Shown here in pieces: positions 1 to 5,795 of a stretch of DNA of 5,964 nucleotides. Location of the stretch: contig DATLFS010000140.1 in assembly GCA_035540935.1 (NCBI GenBank), forward strand, positions 1 through 5,964. Reading direction: 5' to 3'. A model generated the notes under the pieces. It had not been told where the DNA came from, did no database searches, and saw only the letters and a list, made by a program, of their open reading frames with translations. Made by a program: the position numbers and the translations under genes. Source of the DNA: DATLFS01 sp035540935. Lineage in GTDB: Bacteria; Actinomycetota; CADDZG01; WHSQ01. How positions within the stretch are numbered: the first letter of the stretch is position 1; every line of letters begins with the position of its first letter.

Positions 1-9
1 GGCCTGTAG
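1..9 (+). CDS. Possible 3' end of an upstream gene (ybaB/ebfC-like by context)
   Basis: The first nine bases can be read as Gly-Leu-stop (TAG at 7-9), ending six bases before the recR start. In many bacteria, actinobacteria included, recR directly follows the gene for the small nucleoid-associated protein YbaB/EbfC, whose C-terminus is often rich in Gly and Leu. Only two codons are visible, so the identity rests on gene-order knowledge and the stop could be chance. Confidence 0.25.
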   Translation, partial: GL

Positions 10-15
10 ACGCGG

Positions 16-630
16 GTGTACGCCGGACCCATCCAGGACCTGATCGACGAGCTCGCCCGCCTCCCCGGCATCGGACCGAAGTCGGCGCAGCGCGTCGCCT
101 TCCATCTCCTGAAAGCGACGAAGGAGGACGCGGCGCGTCTCGCCCGCGCGGTGGTCGAGGCGAAAGAGCGCGTGCGCTTCTGCGCCGTCTGTTCGAACGT
201 CGCCGATCAAGAGCTGTGCGAGTACTGCCGCGACCCGCGGCGGGATCGGTCGGTGGTGTGCGTCGTTCAAGAGGCACCCGACATCGTCGCCATCGAACGA
301 ACGCGCGAGTACCGCGGGCTCTACCACGTGCTACAGGGGGCGATCAGCCCGATCGAGGGGATCGGCCCCGAGGATCTCCGCATCGCGGAGCTGCTCGAGC
401 GGCTGCGCAAGCCAGCCGACGGCAGTGCGGCGATAGAGGAGGTGATCGTGGCGACCAACCCGAACATCGAAGGCGACGCGACCGCGATGTACCTGGCCCG
501 TCTCCTCACGCCGCTCGGCGTTACCGTTACGCGCCTGGCGAGTGGGATGCCGGTCGGCGGGGATCTCGAGTACGCCGATGAGGTGACGCTCGGCCGCGCG
601 CTCCAGGGGAGGCGCCGGCTCGACGGCTGA
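16..630 (+). CDS. recR: Recombination mediator protein RecR
   Basis: RecR works in the cytoplasm with RecO (and RecF) to load RecA onto gapped single-stranded DNA in daughter-strand gap repair. The 204-residue product has the full family layout and usual length. The helix-hairpin-helix motif LPGIGPKSAQR lies at residues 16-26. A four-cysteine zinc finger follows, with C56 and C59 paired with C68 and C71. The Toprim domain runs from about residue 80 (VVCVVQEAPDI, acidic residue E86) through HVLQGAISPIEGIGP (104-118) to ATNPNIEGDATA (146-157). The GTG at 16 gives the expected family N-terminus (MYAGPIQDLIDEL). No strong Shine-Dalgarno sequence precedes it, which fits coupling to an upstream gene ending about six bases earlier. 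A 56-base gap separates it from the ACT gene. The identification is secure. Confidence 0.97.
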   Translation: MYAGPIQDLIDELARLPGIGPKSAQRVAFHLLKATKEDAARLARAVVEAKERVRFCAVCSNVADQELCEYCRDPRRDRSVVCVVQEAPDIVAIERTREYRGLYHVLQGAISPIEGIGPEDLRIAELLERLRKPADGSAAIEEVIVATNPNIEGDATAMYLARLLTPLGVTVTRLASGMPVGGDLEYADEVTLGRALQGRRRLDG

Positions 631-686
631 CGCGCCCTTGCCCGCCCGCTCGGCTTGGTCCAGGATGGGGCGAAGGAGGAGGAGCC

Positions 687-1109
687 GTGCACGGGGACAT
701 CCGCTTCAGCGTGCCGAATACGCCCGGGAGGCTGGCCCAAGCCGCTCGCGTCCTGGGTGATGCGGGTGTCAACATCGGCGGGATCGGGTGCGACCTCCGG
801 CCGGGGGAGAAGTGGGGGTTCATCCACTTCCAGGTCGACGACGTCGAGAAGGCGGTCCGCGCGCTGGAGGCCACCGGCCATGAGATCCTCGACGTCCACG
901 AGGTCGAGCGCGTGCAGATCGAGGACCGCCCCGGAGCCCTCGCCGAGTTGTGCCAGAGCTACAACGACCGAGGCGACAACATCGAGGTCCTCTATGTCGG
1001 CACCGACAACCACATCATCGTGGGCACCGAGAGTATGCGGAAGCCCTTCTACGGCAGGCGGATGGACCAGACCACCTACACCGATCGGCGCACCTCCACC
1101 GAGTCCTGA
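687..1109 (+). CDS. Stand-alone tandem ACT-domain protein
   Basis: This 140-residue protein consists almost entirely of two ACT folds with no catalytic or DNA-binding domain. ACT domains generally bind small ligands, often amino acids, at domain interfaces. ACT 1 covers about residues 3-70, with the loop NTPGRLAQAA (11-20) and the turn GDAGVNIGGI (24-33). ACT 2 covers about 73-120, with DRPGALAELC (80-89) and DNIEVLYVG (97-105). The last twenty or so residues are polar and probably disordered. The GTG start is chosen because AAGGAGGAGGAG lies just before it. The gene ends 50 bases before lysC on the same strand, suggesting a link to aspartate-family amino-acid synthesis, either as a ligand sensor or as a partner of LysC. 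That role is inferred from position only. The protein itself is of unknown function. Confidence 0.85.
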   Translation: MHGDIRFSVPNTPGRLAQAARVLGDAGVNIGGIGCDLRPGEKWGFIHFQVDDVEKAVRALEATGHEILDVHEVERVQIEDRPGALAELCQSYNDRGDNIEVLYVGTDNHIIVGTESMRKPFYGRRMDQTTYTDRRTSTES

Positions 1110-1129
1110 GATCTGCCTCGTTCGCCCTT

Positions 1130-1153
1130 CCACCCCGTTTGGGGCGGTACGTT
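1130..1153 (+). promoter_or_regulatory. Possible lysC leader element: small hairpin and -10-like box
   Basis: Between the ACT gene and lysC the bases CCCC-GTTT-GGGG (1133-1144) form a short perfect stem, extended by two outer C-G pairs across one mismatch (1130-1147). The hexamer TACGTT (1148-1153) fits a TANNNT -10 box and would place the transcript start at or next to the lysC ATG at 1160. lysC has no convincing Shine-Dalgarno sequence, so a leaderless lysC transcript is conceivable. No credible -35 box is visible, so this is a weak call. The hairpin has no U tract and is not a typical intrinsic terminator. Confidence 0.25.
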
Positions 1154-1159
1154 GAGACC

Positions 1160-2449
1160 ATGGCTCTGATCGTGCAGAAGTACGGCGGCACCTCCGTCGG
1201 CGACGCACAGCGGATAAAGCGCGTCGCCCGCCGTATCGTCGATACCGCGGAGGAGGGCCACCGCGTGTGCGTGGTCGTCTCCGCGATGGGATCGACGACC
1301 GATGAGCTGGTCGACCTTGCGGCGCAGATCAGCCCTACGGCGCACGGGCGCGAGCTCGACATGCTCCTGACGGCCGGCGAACGCATCTCGATGGCGCTGC
1401 TTTCCATGGCGATCATCGACCTCGGCCGCGACGCGGTCTCGTTCACCGGATCGCAGGCGGGGATCATCACCGACACTTCCCACGGCAAGGCGCGCATCGT
1501 CGAGATCAAGGCGCGCCGCGTGAAAGAGGCACTGGACGACGGCAAGATCGCGATCGTCGCCGGGTTCCAGGGCGTTTCGACGGCGTACGACGTCACGACC
1601 CTCGGCCGGGGTGGGTCGGATGCCACCGCGGTGGCGCTCGCGGCCGCACTCGGCGGCGACGTCTGCGAGATCTACACCGATGTCGACGGCGTCTACACCG
1701 CCGATCCGCGGGTCGTGCCCGAGGCGAAGAAGCTGCACGCGGTGTCTTACGAGGAGATGCTGGAACTCTCCGCCGCGGGTGCCAAGGTTCTGATGCTTCG
1801 CAGCGTCGAGTTCGCGCGCAACCATGGGGTCGCGCTCCACGTGCGGTCGTCCTTCACGAACGACGAGGGCACGTGGGTGACGGAGGAGGACGAACGCATG
1901 GAGCAAGCGATCATCTCTGGGATCGCGCACGACACGTCCGAGGCGAAAGTGACGATCTATGGGGTCCCCGACACCCCCGGGGTGGCGGCGCGCGTGTTCC
2001 GGCCGCTGGCAGACGAAGGCGTCAACATCGACATGATCGTCCAGAACGTGTCGGAGGACGGCCGGACCGATATCTCGTTCACGCTCCCGAAAGACGATCT
2101 ACGGCGCGCCGAGCCTCTCCTCGAGCGCACCGCGGAGAGCGTGGGTGCCGGAGGCGTGCGGACCGACGCCGACATCGCCAAGATCTCGCTCGTCGGCGCC
2201 GGCATGAAGACGCATCCCGGTGTCGCGGCCGACATGTTCGACGCTCTCGCGGAAGAAGGCATCAACATCGAGATCATCTCGACGTCCTCGATCCGCGTCT
2301 CGTGCGTGATACGGGCGTTCGAGGTCGAGCGTGCGGTGCGGGCGATACACGACCGCTTCAGCCTGTCGGACGAGGTCGTCTATCGGGAGGAGCATCCCGA
2401 GACGCTGACCGGTCAGCTGCGTGCGGTGCGCGGGGAGGACTCGCGGTGA
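1160..2449 (+). CDS. lysC: Aspartate kinase (alpha subunit)
   Basis: This enzyme phosphorylates L-aspartate to 4-phospho-L-aspartate, the first step towards lysine, threonine, methionine and diaminopimelate. The 429-residue protein has the amino-acid-kinase domain with KYGGTS (7-12), GERIS (73-77), GRGGSDATA (149-157) and TDVDGVYTADPR (173-184). Two C-terminal ACT domains follow at about 262-335 and 340-415. The first contains QNVSEDGRTDISFTLP (295-310), the segment that in actinobacterial LysC forms the feedback site for lysine and threonine, so allosteric control is likely. The ATG at 1160 is chosen because it gives the normal N-terminus MALIVQKYGG. An upstream GTG in the same frame would overrun the ACT gene. 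The stop overlaps the asd start by four bases (GTGA), pointing to translational coupling. The length and motifs match the alpha/beta class of aspartokinases. Confidence 0.97.
   Translation: MALIVQKYGGTSVGDAQRIKRVARRIVDTAEEGHRVCVVVSAMGSTTDELVDLAAQISPTAHGRELDMLLTAGERISMALLSMAIIDLGRDAVSFTGSQAGIITDTSHGKARIVEIKARRVKEALDDGKIAIVAGFQGVSTAYDVTTLGRGGSDATAVALAAALGGDVCEIYTDVDGVYTADPRVVPEAKKLHAVSYEEMLELSAAGAKVLMLRSVEFARNHGVALHVRSSFTNDEGTWVTEEDERMEQAIISGIAHDTSEAKVTIYGVPDTPGVAARVFRPLADEGVNIDMIVQNVSEDGRTDISFTLPKDDLRRAEPLLERTAESVGAGGVRTDADIAKISLVGAGMKTHPGVAADMFDALAEEGINIEIISTSSIRVSCVIRAFEVERAVRAIHDRFSLSDEVVYREEHPETLTGQLRAVRGEDSR
1882..1890 (+). promoter_or_regulatory. Internal ribosome binding site for the LysC beta subunit
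   Basis: The run GGAGGAGGA lies inside lysC, seven bases before the in-frame ATG at 1898. It is a better match to the anti-Shine-Dalgarno sequence than anything in front of the main lysC start. It also encodes acidic residues (Glu-Glu-Asp), so coding constraint alone could produce it. Its position agrees with known internal starts in the alpha/beta aspartokinases of Corynebacterium and Bacillus. Confidence 0.55.
1898..2449 (+). CDS. lysC: Aspartate kinase beta subunit (in-frame internal start in lysC)
   Basis: The ATG at 1898 is codon 247 of lysC. It would give a 183-residue protein beginning MEQAIISGIAHD and holding both ACT domains but none of the kinase domain. In Corynebacterium glutamicum and Bacillus subtilis, aspartokinase is an alpha2beta2 enzyme whose beta chain comes from just such an internal start at the equivalent position, with similar size. 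Here a strong purine-rich ribosome site (GGAGGAGGA, seven-base spacing) precedes the ATG. The beta chain would pair with the ACT part of the alpha subunit and help build the inhibitor-binding sites. The site is seen in the sequence; its use is inferred from the family. The alternative is that LysC is a homo-oligomer and this ATG is silent. Confidence 0.55.
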   Translation: MEQAIISGIAHDTSEAKVTIYGVPDTPGVAARVFRPLADEGVNIDMIVQNVSEDGRTDISFTLPKDDLRRAEPLLERTAESVGAGGVRTDADIAKISLVGAGMKTHPGVAADMFDALAEEGINIEIISTSSIRVSCVIRAFEVERAVRAIHDRFSLSDEVVYREEHPETLTGQLRAVRGEDSR

Positions 2450-3471
2450 GGGTCGTCCTGGTCGGGGCGACCGGGGCCGTCGGCGCCGAGATCATGGGCA
2501 TCCTCGAAGAACGCGACCTCGGGATCGACGACTTCGTCGCCGTCGCCTCCCCTCGCTCGGCAGGTCGCAGGCTTCGCTTCCGCGGCGGCGAGGTCGAGGT
2601 GCGGGCGCTCGCTCCCGAGGTCTTCGACGGCGGCGGGATCGCGTTGTTCGACGTCCCCGACGACGTCAGCCGAGAGTGGGCGCCGGTCGCGGTGGAACGC
2701 GGCGCGACCGTCGTCGACAACTCCGCCGCCTGGCGCATGGACCCCGACGTCCCGCTGGTCGTTCCGGAGGTGAACCCCGACGCGGTCACGAAACCTCGCC
2801 GCGGGATCATCGCCAGCCCTAACTGCACGATGCTCGCGACCATCGTTCCGGTCGCGGCGCTCGACCGCGCTGCGCGGCTCACTCGGCTGATCTGCTCGTC
2901 CTATCAGGCCGCGTCCGGCGCCGGGAAGGCGGGTGTCGACGAGCTCTGGGATCAGCTGGAGCGCGCGGTGAAGGAGCCCGATCTCGTGACGCGGGGCCTG
3001 GGCCGCGAGGTCCTCGAGAAGGGCTCGGTGTTCGCTCACCCGCTGGCGATGAACGTGATCCCTCAGATCGGGTCCGTGCGAGAGAACGGTTACACCGGCG
3101 AAGAGGTGAAGGTCGGTGAGGAGATCCGCAAGGTCATGAACCGCCCGGGACTGCCCGTCACCGCAACGTGCGTGCGCGTCCCTACCGTCGTGGGTCACGG
3201 CGTCTCGATCCACGCCGAGTTCGAGCGGCCGATCGACGCGGTCGAGGCGCGGTCCATCCTCGAAGGCGCGCCGGGCGTCGAGGTGCAAGACGACACGGCG
3301 AACGGCGTGTACCCGACGACGCTCGGAGCCGCCGGCAAAGATCCGTGCTTCGTCGGGAGGATCCGGCAGGATCCCTACGACCCGAACGCGATCGAGATGT
3401 TCGCGGTGGGCGACAACCTGAGGAAGGGCGCTGCATTGAACACCGTCCAGATCGCAGAGCTGCTCGTCTAG
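2446..3471 (+). CDS. asd: Aspartate-semialdehyde dehydrogenase
   Basis: Asd reduces 4-phospho-L-aspartate to L-aspartate 4-semialdehyde with NADPH, the step directly after aspartate kinase. The 341-residue product has the nucleotide-binding loop GATGAVG (7-13), the catalytic cysteine C127 in SPNCTM (124-129), the segment SYQAASGAG (152-160), and RVPTVVGHG (244-252) with substrate arginine R244 and catalytic histidine H251. The length is normal. The GTG start at 2446 overlaps the lysC stop (GTGA) and gives the family N-terminus MRVVLVGATGAVG, so translation is probably coupled to lysC. One oddity is that the loop usually reading FSAGG reads FDVPDD (68-73). The gene ends in TAG within CTAG, which is also the stop of the convergent kinase gene. 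The function is secure. Confidence 0.97.
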   Translation: MRVVLVGATGAVGAEIMGILEERDLGIDDFVAVASPRSAGRRLRFRGGEVEVRALAPEVFDGGGIALFDVPDDVSREWAPVAVERGATVVDNSAAWRMDPDVPLVVPEVNPDAVTKPRRGIIASPNCTMLATIVPVAALDRAARLTRLICSSYQAASGAGKAGVDELWDQLERAVKEPDLVTRGLGREVLEKGSVFAHPLAMNVIPQIGSVRENGYTGEEVKVGEEIRKVMNRPGLPVTATCVRVPTVVGHGVSIHAEFERPIDAVEARSILEGAPGVEVQDDTANGVYPTTLGAAGKDPCFVGRIRQDPYDPNAIEMFAVGDNLRKGAALNTVQIAELLV

Positions 3472-4406
3472 AGGCTCCGCAGGAGCTCGTCCACGCGCGC
3501 CGCGTCCACCTCGCCGGCCGCGAACGTCTCGCAGCCCGCCGATCCAACCGTGACGGCGAAGCCCAGACCGGCTTCGTCGAGGGCTCGATCCGCCTCGAGC
3601 AGCGCGGCGAACGCGGCGACCATGCAGTCGCCCGCCCCGACCGGGTTCACGGCCCGGATCTCCGGCGCCGTGCGCGTGACTGTTCCGTCGTCCGAGGCGA
3701 GCGCGGCGCCGGCCGCTCCCGCCGACACGACGACCGCCCGCGGCCCGCGCTCGCGGAGGGAGTCGGCCATCTCGGCTGCTCGCTCCAATGCCCCGTCTCC
3801 CGCGTCGACCCGTTCCTCGGTGGTTCCGGCGATCACGGCGGCGGCTTCGTGGATGTTCGGCTTGATGAGGTCCGGCTCGCATGCGAGGACGCGCTCGAGC
3901 TGGGTGCGGGAGGTGTCGACGACGACCGAACAGCCGGCGGCACGTGCTGCTTCCGCGAGGTGAGCCGCCGCGTCGTCCGGCGCGCCGGGAGGGAACGAGC
4001 CGGAGCAGACGAACACGCTCCCGGGTCGCAGGTGCTCCTCGACGAGGTCCCGGTAGCGCCGCCACCCGGCGCGGTCGAGTGCCGGACCGGACTCGTTGAA
4101 GACGGTGACCGCGTCCTCCGCGAGGACCGTCAGGCACGAGCGTGTCTCGCCCGAAGCACGTACGGCTTCGAGCGCGGTGCCTTCGTCCGCCAGCATCGCT
4201 GCCACCGCGCTCCCGGTGCGTCCCGCGAGGATCCCCGTGAGCGACGCCGGCCGGCCCAGCGCGCGCAAAGCGCGCACCACGTTCGCCCCCTTCCCGCCCC
4301 CGCGGGCATCGGAACGCGCCGAACGGTGCACCCCGCCGGGTAGGAGCCGCGGGACCGCGATGGTCCGGTCGAGCGAGAGGTTCGGGCAGGCGACGTCGAT
4401 GGGCAC
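3468..4406 (-). CDS. PfkB-family hexose-phosphate kinase, 1-phosphofructokinase type
   Basis: This 312-residue cytoplasmic kinase belongs to the ribokinase/PfkB family and most resembles the 1-phosphofructokinase (FruK) and tagatose-6-phosphate kinase (LacC) branch. It would phosphorylate a sugar phosphate with ATP. Seen are NLSLDRTI (9-16), the first PfkB signature GGGKGANVVRALRALG (36-51), IKPNIHEA (181-188), and the second signature NPVGAGDC (254-261) with the catalytic aspartate D260. The GTG at 4406-4404 is chosen because GGGAGG lies just upstream on the - strand and the protein then begins at the family's normal first strand (MPIDVACPN). Longer versions run into the tRNA. No fructose PTS gene or FruR-like regulator is nearby, so the substrate cannot be fixed from context. 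The gene lies 47 bases downstream of tRNA-Pro and converges on asd. Confidence 0.9.
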   Translation of the reverse strand: MPIDVACPNLSLDRTIAVPRLLPGGVHRSARSDARGGGKGANVVRALRALGRPASLTGILAGRTGSAVAAMLADEGTALEAVRASGETRSCLTVLAEDAVTVFNESGPALDRAGWRRYRDLVEEHLRPGSVFVCSGSFPPGAPDDAAAHLAEAARAAGCSVVVDTSRTQLERVLACEPDLIKPNIHEAAAVIAGTTEERVDAGDGALERAAEMADSLRERGPRAVVVSAGAAGAALASDDGTVTRTAPEIRAVNPVGAGDCMVAAFAALLEADRALDEAGLGFAVTVGSAGCETFAAGEVDAARVDELLRSL

Positions 4407-4434
4407 CGGGCCTCCCTCTGAGGTGGACGCGAGC

Positions 4435-4452
4435 GGGCGGCGGTCGCCGCCC
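4435..4452 (-). terminator. GC hairpin directly after tRNA-Pro
   Basis: On the - strand, one base after the encoded CCA of tRNA-Pro, GGGCGGC-GACC-GCCGCCC forms a perfect seven-pair stem with a four-base loop. No U tract follows. In high-GC actinobacteria such tailless hairpins can act as terminators or RNA-processing barriers. It could end most tRNA transcripts, or mark the processing boundary of a tRNA-kinase cotranscript. The structure is clear, the role is inferred. Confidence 0.4.
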
Positions 4453-4453
4453 T

Positions 4454-4530
4454 TGGTCGGGAAGGCGGGATTTGAACCCGCGACCTCAGCGTCCCGAACG
4501 CTGCGCGCTGCCAAGCTGCGCCACTTCCCG
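4454..4530 (-). tRNA. tRNA-Pro (anticodon CGG)
   Basis: Read on the - strand, the sequence folds into a complete cloverleaf. The acceptor CGGGAAG pairs perfectly with CTTCCCG. The D arm is GCGC-AGCTTGGCA-GCGC. The anticodon stem CAGCG/CGCTG holds the loop TTCGGGA, giving anticodon CGG for the proline codon CCG. The T arm is GCGGG-TTCAAAT-CCCGC. The discriminator is A and the CCA end is encoded (4456-4454). The C1-G72 pair with A73 is typical of bacterial tRNA-Pro. No introns or mismatches are seen. Confidence 0.97.
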
Positions 4531-4539
4531 TAAGCCCGC

Positions 4540-4569
4540 AGGATACCCGCGGCGCCCCGAGCACCGGAA
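4540..4569 (-). promoter_or_regulatory. Candidate promoter for tRNA-Pro
   Basis: On the - strand, TATCCT (4545-4540) matches the TANNNT -10 pattern and lies ten bases before the tRNA 5' end. A weak -35-like TTCCGG (4569-4564) sits 18 bases further upstream. The position suits a short leader removed by RNase P. The -35 match is poor. Confidence 0.4.
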
Positions 4570-4574
4570 CTGCT

Positions 4575-4596
4575 GTTCGCGTGCGGTTCATGAACA
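4575..4596 (+). promoter_or_regulatory. Candidate PHO box (11-base direct repeat) upstream of pstS
   Basis: Two adjacent 11-base units, GTTCGCGTGCG (4575-4585) and GTTCATGAACA (4586-4596), both begin with GTTC. Streptomyces PhoP sites are built from 11-base direct repeats that begin G(G/T)TCA, and by eye these units match that pattern at about 9 and 8 of 11 positions. The place, about 100 bases upstream of pstS, fits phosphate-starvation control. The second unit also contains the perfect palindrome GTTCATGAAC (4586-4595), so a dimeric repressor site is an alternative reading. Confidence 0.35.
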
Positions 4597-4636
4597 CGCC
4601 TCGGGGGTGCAACACGCCGTTGCTAGCGTGCGGAGC

Positions 4637-4657
4637 AGCACCGGCAGAAGAGGTGCT
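4637..4657 (+). repeat. Inverted repeat in the pstS leader
   Basis: AGCACC (4637-4642) and GGTGCT (4652-4657) are perfect complements around a nine-base loop, 37 bases before the pstS start. It may form a leader hairpin in the pstS mRNA, affecting stability or initiation. It is short and could be chance. Confidence 0.3.
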
Positions 4658-4694
4658 TTCGACCACAACTTTTCACGATGGGAGGACCCGGAGG

Positions 4695-5732
4695 ATGAAG
4701 AGGATGAAGGGGCGGGGACGGATCGCGGTGCTCGCCGTCGCGGCCGCCACCCTGCTCGCGGCATGCGGAGGATCGAGCGGCGGCACGACGGGTGGAGGGG
4801 CTTCGGGGTCGATCTCGATATCGGGATCCTCTACCGTCGAGCCGATCTCGAGCGCGGTGGCGCAGAAGTTCTCGAGTTTCAACCCCGACGTCTCGCTCAG
4901 GGTCGACGGCCCCGGGACCGGCGACGGCTTCGCCTTGTTCTGCGACGGCAACATCGACGTCGCGGACGCGTCCCGTCCGATCAAGGCGGAAGAGGTCGAG
5001 ATCTGTGAGGAGAACGGCGTCGAGTTCGTCGAGCTCAAGGTGGCGATAGACGGCATCGCGGTGCTCACCTCGCCCGAGAACGACGCGGTTGATTGCCTCA
5101 CGTTCGCGGACCTCTATGCGCTCTTGGGACCCGAGTCGGAGGGTTTCGACTCGTGGGCGGACGCCTCGGAGCTGGCGCAGGAGCTGGGCGGGACGAACGA
5201 CTTCCCCGACGTGCCGCTGGTCGTCACGGCTCCGGGTGAGGAATCCGGGACCTACGACTCCTTCGTCGAGCTGGTCCTCGAGGAGATCGCCGTAGACGAG
5301 CGCGGTCAGCCGGAGGATGGGCCTTTCGTCCGACCCGACTATCAGGCATCTCCGAACGACAACGTGATCATCGAGGGCATCACCGGAAATCCGACGTCGC
5401 TCGGCTGGGTCGGCTACGCCTTCTACGTAAACAACCAGGAGACGGTGAAGGCTCTCGAGGTCGACAACGGTGAGACCGGTTGTGTCGGGCCCACGCAGGA
5501 GGCAATCCAGTCGGCTGAGTACCCGATCTCGCGGTTCCTCTACATCTACGTGAACGCCGAGAAGGCGGAGCAGAACGATGCCCTGCAGGCGTACATCGAC
5601 TTCTACCTCTCGGACGACGGGATCGTGTCGGCCGAGGAGGTGGGGTACGTCGGCCTGCACGATGACGACCTGCAGGCCACCCGGCAGGCGTGGGAGGACC
5701 GGGAGATCGGGACGCGCGACGGCGGCGAGTGA
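4695..5732 (+). CDS. pstS: Phosphate ABC transporter substrate-binding lipoprotein PstS
   Basis: PstS captures inorganic phosphate outside the membrane and delivers it to the PstC-PstA-PstB importer. The 345-residue precursor starts with a basic n-region and hydrophobic stretch ending in the lipobox L21-A22-A23-C24, so it should be lipid-anchored at C24, followed by a Gly/Ser/Thr linker. Phosphate-binding segments typical of the family are GSSTVEP (44-50), GTGDGF (74-79), DASRP (91-95) and ESGTYDSF (183-190). GNPTSLGWVGYAF follows further on. The ATG at 4695 follows GGGAGG; an ATG three codons later with its own GGAGG is an equal alternative. Extending to 4581 would bury the signal peptide. 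Besides C24 the mature chain has four more cysteines (C83, C104, C134 and one in TGCVGP), which could form disulfides. The gene is followed by pstC after 63 bases. Confidence 0.96.
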   Translation: MKRMKGRGRIAVLAVAAATLLAACGGSSGGTTGGGASGSISISGSSTVEPISSAVAQKFSSFNPDVSLRVDGPGTGDGFALFCDGNIDVADASRPIKAEEVEICEENGVEFVELKVAIDGIAVLTSPENDAVDCLTFADLYALLGPESEGFDSWADASELAQELGGTNDFPDVPLVVTAPGEESGTYDSFVELVLEEIAVDERGQPEDGPFVRPDYQASPNDNVIIEGITGNPTSLGWVGYAFYVNNQETVKALEVDNGETGCVGPTQEAIQSAEYPISRFLYIYVNAEKAEQNDALQAYIDFYLSDDGIVSAEEVGYVGLHDDDLQATRQAWEDREIGTRDGGE

Positions 5733-5795
5733 CATGTGAACGTTGCGCGAACTCGCCTCTCGCAGGGCGACGCGGTGAGTAGGGTCGGGGCGATC

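Noticed and set aside
950..1159. Upstream GTG extension of lysC
   Set aside because: It would overlap the ACT gene out of frame by 160 bases and add 70 residues not seen in aspartate kinases. The ATG at 1160 gives the normal N-terminus.
321..1208. A 295-codon open frame on the - strand under recR and the ACT gene
   Set aside because: It is antisense to two well-supported genes, shows no family motif and has low-complexity Arg/Ser-rich composition.
2413..4137. A 574-codon open frame on the - strand across asd and the kinase gene
   Set aside because: It is antisense to asd and out of frame in the kinase gene. Its composition is dominated by Arg, Gly and Ala with no recognisable motif, typical of a shadow frame in GC-rich DNA.
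4407..4514. Upstream ATG extension of the PfkB-family kinase
   Set aside because: It starts inside the tRNA-Pro gene and adds 36 residues without family similarity. The GTG at 4406 has a good ribosome site.
4581..4694. Upstream ATG extension of pstS
   Set aside because: It would place 38 residues before the signal peptide, preventing normal export, and would cover the leader region.
5753..5770. Possible attenuator hairpin between pstS and pstC (TCGCC/GGCGA)
   Set aside because: The stem has only five pairs with an eight-base loop and no U tract, so it is not distinguishable from chance in GC-rich sequence.
5736..5795. GTG starts at 5736 and 5775 as the pstC start
   Set aside because: They are possible but lack a clear ribosome site. 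The GTG at 5796 gives a more plausible N-terminus (MSQTPTPSA). The choice does not affect the TAG observation.
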